Shown here: positions 60,838 through 64,000 of the stretch, piece by piece
Layout: every line of letters begins with the position of its first letter
Position numbering within the stretch: position 1 is the first letter of the stretch
Source of the DNA: Truepera radiovictrix DSM 17093
GTDB lineage: Bacteria; Deinococcota; Deinococci; Deinococcales; Trueperaceae
DNA: 64,000 nt
Assembly: GCF_000092425.1 (NCBI RefSeq)
Contig: NC_014221.1
Span: 2,795,001-2,859,000, forward strand
Direction: 5' to 3'
Translations under genes and position numbers: made by a program
Notes under the pieces: model-generated
Seen by the model: only the letters and a program-made list of their open reading frames with translations
Told to the model about the DNA's origin: nothing
Databases searched by the model: none

Positions 60838-62814
60838 ATGCTCAAGAACCTTCGCCTCTCCCTACCGCCCGGTGAGGGCGCCCCCGCCCCCAAGGGTTGG
60901 CGCCTCGGGCTCCTGCTCGCTTTGCCGGTGCCCGCGTTTGCGCTCCTGATCGGGCTCGCCCTCGAGCACCCGAGCGGCCAAGCGACCCCTTTTGACCTCG
61001 CCGTCTACCCCGCGCTCGCGGCGCTCTTGCTGGCGCTCGACGTGCTCCTCTACCTGCGGGTCTGGAGCTTCGAGCGCGTGTTTCGCGTCACCATGGGCGC
61101 CGCGAGCGCCTTTTTCATCGGCAAGCTCGTCTACATCCTCTACTTCCTCCCCCCCACGGCCGACTTTTTCCGCGAGCTGAGCGAGTCGTTTTTCTGGGTG
61201 CCGGCGATCTACGTGCTCTCGTCGCTCCTCCCGCGCATCCGCGGCGGACGGGCGGTGGCGCTGACCTGCCTGTCGAGCATGGTCGCGATTAGCCTCGTGT
61301 ATGCAGTCCCCAACCTTTTAGCGGGCGAGAACTACGGCGAAGTCTACGCGCTGTCGCAGCTCGTCTTGGCCAACGTCACCTTCTACGTGCTGACGCAGCT
61401 CTTTAGCCTCTACATGGAGCGCTTTATCCGCTCGCAGACGCACGCGCAGACCATGGAGCGGCTCGCCTACACCGACCTCCTCACGGGCCTACCCAACCGC
61501 CTGGCGCTCGAAAACGAACTCAAACGCCTCCTCTTCGCCGACGACCCCCTCGAGCCGCACCCGCTACCCGACAAGCTGGCACTCCTCTTTATCGACATCG
61601 ACGGCTTTAAACTCGTCAACGACACCATGGGCCACGAGGCGGGCGACACGCTCTTGGTGCTCATCGCGCAGCGCCTGCGCACCTATAGCCGCCAGGGCGA
61701 CCTCTTGGCCCGCATGAGCGGCGACGAGTACGTCCTCGTGCTGCACAACGTGCGCTGCGGCGACGAAGCGGTGCGCGTCGCCGAAGCGCTCAAGCTCGCC
61801 CTCGACGAGCCCTTTTTCATCGAAGGGCAGGTCGTGAGCGTGAGCGCGAGCATCGGGGTGAGCGTCTACCCCGAGGACGCGCTCGACCCCGCGGGGCTTT
61901 TGCGCCACGCCGACAGCGCCATGTACCACGTCAAACACGCGGGCAAAAACGGCGTCAAGCGCTACCACGCGAGCGTCGACGCCGCTTTGGAGGAGCATAA
62001 ACGCCTCGAGCGCGACCTGCGCGGCGCGCTCGGGCGGGGGGAGCTGCACCTCTGCTACCAACCGATGTTTCACCTGGGGAGCGGTCAGCTGCTTAAAGCC
62101 GAGGCGCTGCTGCGCTGGCGCCACCCGACGCGCGGTTGGATCTCGCCCGCCGAGTTCGTCCCGCTGGCTGAAGCCAACGGCTTTATCCTCACCCTCGGGG
62201 AGTGGGTGTTGCAGGCGGCGATGGCGCAGGCGCGAGCGTGGCAGGGCGGCCAGTGGCCGGTGCGGCTCAGCATCAACGTCTCCCCTCTCCAGTTCGCCCA
62301 ACCCAACTTTAAAGAGACGGTCTTGGCCGCCCTTCGTGACGCCCAGTTCGCACCGCAGCTGCTCGAGCTCGAGCTCACCGAGTCGATCGTCATGCGCAAC
62401 CCCGAGATCGTGCGGCGCAACCTCCAGGAGCTGCGCAACGAGGGGATCACCGTCGCCATCGACGACTTCGGGACCGGTTACTCGTCGCTGTCGTACCTGC
62501 GCGACTTCGACATCAACACCATCAAGATCGACCGCTCGTTTGTCCGCGACCTGAGCACCCCGCGCCACGCGCCGCAGTACGCCCTGGCGCTCGTCGAGGC
62601 CATCGTCAAGCTCGCCGGCAGCCTCGACGTCGAGCTCGTCGCCGAGGGCATCGAGAGCCGCGAGCAGTTCGAGCTGGTCCGCTCGCTAGGGTGCGACGTC
62701 GGGCAGGGCTACTTTTTCGCCCGCCCCTTGAGCGCCAGCGAGTTTGCGCGCCTGCTCGGGCGCGAGCCGCGTCAGCCCGTCACCTTCGAGCGGGTGCGCG
62801 AAGTGCTGAGCTAG
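60838..62814 (+). CDS. Membrane c-di-GMP protein with GGDEF and EAL domains
   Basis: 658 residues. Residues about 20-200 hold roughly six membrane helices forming an unknown sensor. GGDEF domain about 205-375: YTDLLTGLPNRLALENEL opens it, but the active-site loop reads RMSGDEYVLVL, so SGDEY replaces GGDEF and synthesis is doubtful. EAL domain about 390-645: LKAEALLRWRHP, LELTESIVMRN, AIDDFGTGYSSLSYLRDF, IKIDRSFVRDL and LVAEGIES are all intact, so phosphodiesterase activity is likely. It probably lowers c-di-GMP in response to a membrane signal. Confidence 0.93.
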   Translation: MLKNLRLSLPPGEGAPAPKGWRLGLLLALPVPAFALLIGLALEHPSGQATPFDLAVYPALAALLLALDVLLYLRVWSFERVFRVTMGAASAFFIGKLVYILYFLPPTADFFRELSESFFWVPAIYVLSSLLPRIRGGRAVALTCLSSMVAISLVYAVPNLLAGENYGEVYALSQLVLANVTFYVLTQLFSLYMERFIRSQTHAQTMERLAYTDLLTGLPNRLALENELKRLLFADDPLEPHPLPDKLALLFIDIDGFKLVNDTMGHEAGDTLLVLIAQRLRTYSRQGDLLARMSGDEYVLVLHNVRCGDEAVRVAEALKLALDEPFFIEGQVVSVSASIGVSVYPEDALDPAGLLRHADSAMYHVKHAGKNGVKRYHASVDAALEEHKRLERDLRGALGRGELHLCYQPMFHLGSGQLLKAEALLRWRHPTRGWISPAEFVPLAEANGFILTLGEWVLQAAMAQARAWQGGQWPVRLSINVSPLQFAQPNFKETVLAALRDAQFAPQLLELELTESIVMRNPEIVRRNLQELRNEGITVAIDDFGTGYSSLSYLRDFDINTIKIDRSFVRDLSTPRHAPQYALALVEAIVKLAGSLDVELVAEGIESREQFELVRSLGCDVGQGYFFARPLSASEFARLLGREPRQPVTFERVREVLS

Positions 62815-62987
62815 GCTCTGGGTGACGTCGTGTCCCGACGCCCGCAGGTCAAGGGCCCTGTCGCGTGTAGCTCGTGGCCCGTGGAGGACGCGTCACCCGC
62901 GGTGGCTGAACCCCCAAGAGCGCGCGGGTGACACCCACGCGACCCCCCGGCAGGCGTTGGCGCCGCAGCCAGCACCCTCGCCCGACC

Positions 62988-63046
62988 CCAAAAACAAAAA
63001 AACGTCAGGTCCCCTGGTAACGGTGAAGGAGAACGCGGGGACCTGA
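62988..63046 (-). terminator. Long-hairpin intrinsic terminator, minus strand
   Basis: TCAGGTCCCC (63005-63014) and GGGGACCTGA (63037-63046) pair perfectly; on the minus strand they are followed by a T-rich tract (from 63001 to 62988). It lies about 215 nt after the TPR gene stop, so either that mRNA has a long 3' end or a small RNA ends here. Confidence 0.65.
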
Positions 63047-63052
63047 GCTGGC

Positions 63053-63097
63053 TGAAAGCTTTCTAGAGAGTGCGGGGGGAACGTGAAAGCCTTCTAG
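63053..63097. repeat. Two 14-bp direct repeats with a palindromic core
   Basis: TGAAAGCTTTCTAG (63053-63066) and TGAAAGCCTTCTAG (63084-63097), one mismatch, 31 bp apart, near three helical turns. The first contains the palindrome GAAAGCTTTC. Confidence 0.45.
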
Positions 63098-63262
63098 CGG
63101 CACGATAACTGCAGCGCGCTTACAGAACTCTTACACGGCGCTCTTGCAACGACCGCAACGGCTCCCCCCTCAGATGCGCAAGTGCGAGGGGAGCGCGGAT
63201 GAGCGAACGCACAACCGACACGACAGGGCGGTTGCAAGCAGCCTAGTGGCCTTGGGTCAGCG

Positions 63263-63958
63263 TCAAAAGCGCGACGCGAGAAGCTCGCGGGCGCGCGCCT
63301 GTTCGGCCCTATCCGCGGCGGTCGGGGCGGGCAGCTCGAGGGCCAACTCGAGCTGTCGCCGCGCCGCTTCGGGGTCGCCGAGCGCCAGGAGCGTCTCGCC
63401 GTACTCGAGGTGATGGAGCACGGTGGGGTTTATCGCAATGGCGCGCTCAAAAAGGGGCCGGACCTGCTCCGTGCGGCCGCCGAACACCCACGGGACGTTT
63501 GTGTGCCACAGTGCGAGCGCGTGCAGGGCGCCGTCGTGGTCCGGGTCGAGCTCGAGCGTCCGGTCGAGCTCGCGCTTAATCAGCGTCGCTAAGTTGAGCG
63601 ACTCCAACACGCCGCGGTACTGCGCCAGGCGCCCCCACGCGCGCGCGAGCGCGAAGTGGGCTTCGGGGTCGTCGGGGGCGAGCTCGGTCGCGCGCCGCGC
63701 GTGCGCTACCGCCTCCTCGTAGAGGGCGACCGCCGCCTCCCCTGCCGTCTCGCGCGCCTGATAGGTGCGGGCGCGCGCGGCGTGGTAGAGGGCCGCCGCG
63801 TCCTCGGGGTCGGCTTCGGCGGCGGCGAGGTAGGCCGCGGCCGCCGCCGCGTAGTCGCCTGCGGCGAACAGACGGTCGCCGTCGGCGCTCTGGGCGTGCG
63901 CGCTCACGGCGAGAGCGAACAGCAACAAGCTCAACCAGCGGTATCGCGAACGTCTCAT
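63263..63958 (-). CDS. Secreted TPR-repeat protein
   Basis: 231 residues from an ATG with AAGGAGG upstream. Signal peptide MRRSRYRWLSLLLFALAVSAHA. At least four tetratricopeptide-like repeats follow (LFAAGDYAAAAAAYLAAAEADPEDAAALYH, then ATELAPDDPEAHFALARAWG, LDRTLELDPDHDGALHALALW, FERAIAINPTVLHHLEYGETLLALGD). It probably scaffolds an envelope complex. The order of repeats, with TNVPWVFGG between them, recalls periplasmic TPR proteins of the TRAP-T type. Confidence 0.85.
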   Translation of the reverse strand: MRRSRYRWLSLLLFALAVSAHAQSADGDRLFAAGDYAAAAAAYLAAAEADPEDAAALYHAARARTYQARETAGEAAVALYEEAVAHARRATELAPDDPEAHFALARAWGRLAQYRGVLESLNLATLIKRELDRTLELDPDHDGALHALALWHTNVPWVFGGRTEQVRPLFERAIAINPTVLHHLEYGETLLALGDPEAARRQLELALELPAPTAADRAEQARARELLASRF

Positions 63959-64000
63959 CGAGCCTCCTTGGGTGCAACCAGCATGTCACATCCCGGGGGC

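Noticed and set aside
63001-63050. Possible SRP RNA or riboswitch because of TCAGGTCC near a hairpin
   Set aside because: The conserved SRP tip (GGAAGGAAGCAGCC-type) and known aptamer cores are missing. A simple terminator explains the hairpin and T tract.

Overview
The window reads as chromosomal DNA of a GC-rich, Deinococcota-type bacterium. Truepera radiovictrix or a close relative is my best guess; this is inference, since no database was searched. Supporting signs are very high GC, an archaeal/eukaryotic-type prolyl-tRNA synthetase of about 484 residues, a TruD pseudouridine synthase, many orphan ABC transporter modules, and above all start-site structure. At least fifteen genes have a TANNNT -10 hexamer ending only 5-8 nt before an ATG or GTG, the arrangement known for leaderless mRNAs in Deinococcus. 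No insertion sequence, prophage, integron or CRISPR array was found.

Layout. 1-5960 is mostly minus strand: a partial gene, a GAF/degenerate-GGDEF/LuxR regulator, an AhpD-like protein, an SDR and a zinc protein, ribH, a secreted protein and galE. 6092-9757 (plus) holds ilvE, an HpcH/HpaI aldolase, a DJ-1/PfpI protein and a GNAT protein with no normal start codon. 9936-12827 (minus) holds two unrecognised small basic proteins with their own operator-promoter and terminator, then proS and a small lipoprotein. 13089-18566 (plus) is an SDR, an M20 amidohydrolase and a peptide/opine-type ABC importer lacking ATPases. 19051-22818 holds an RlmL-like rRNA methyltransferase and a large ribosomal-S1-like protein. 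22965-27159 (minus) holds lemA, mnmA, an NTF2-like protein, glpX and hisIE. 27275-36157 (plus) holds dus, purN, purD, a PGI/PMI-like protein, a lipoprotein, dxs, tRNA-Asp(GUC), a Lon N-terminal-domain protein and truD.

36638-49133 holds a twin-VWA membrane protein, an orphan histidine kinase, rnhB, a PSP1/RicT protein, a ThiP/FbpB-type double permease, membrane proteins, an aquaporin, an M23 peptidase, and a run of MBL hydrolase, ThiQ/FbpC-type ATPase and thiamine pyrophosphokinase. 49765-53952 (minus) is a five-gene Ugp-like sugar/glycerophosphate uptake operon. 54611-60573 holds nfuA, a phased array of seven DnaA boxes running into fabH, a GNAT plus ADP-forming acyl-CoA synthetase fusion, a CMD-family protein and a hotdog protein. 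60838-62814 is a membrane GGDEF-EAL protein, and a TPR protein closes the window.

How genes work together. purN-purD are translationally coupled. The MBL, ATPase and thiN genes overlap by 4 nt each and fit thiamine salvage together with the distant permease, feeding the TPP-dependent Dxs. The SDR, M20 and Dpp-like genes look like a scavenging cluster.

Points I consider most worth following: (i) the helically phased DnaA-box array at 55308-55433 that overlaps the fabH start; (ii) a repeated design in which a promoter drives a leaderless mini-ORF of 8-26 codons whose stop lies at or just inside the start of the real gene (dxs, the VWA protein, the RlmL-like gene, the ugp operon, and possibly a small membrane protein); (iii) a consensus promoter firing straight into a terminator at 7162-7226; (iv) the regulated small-protein operon.
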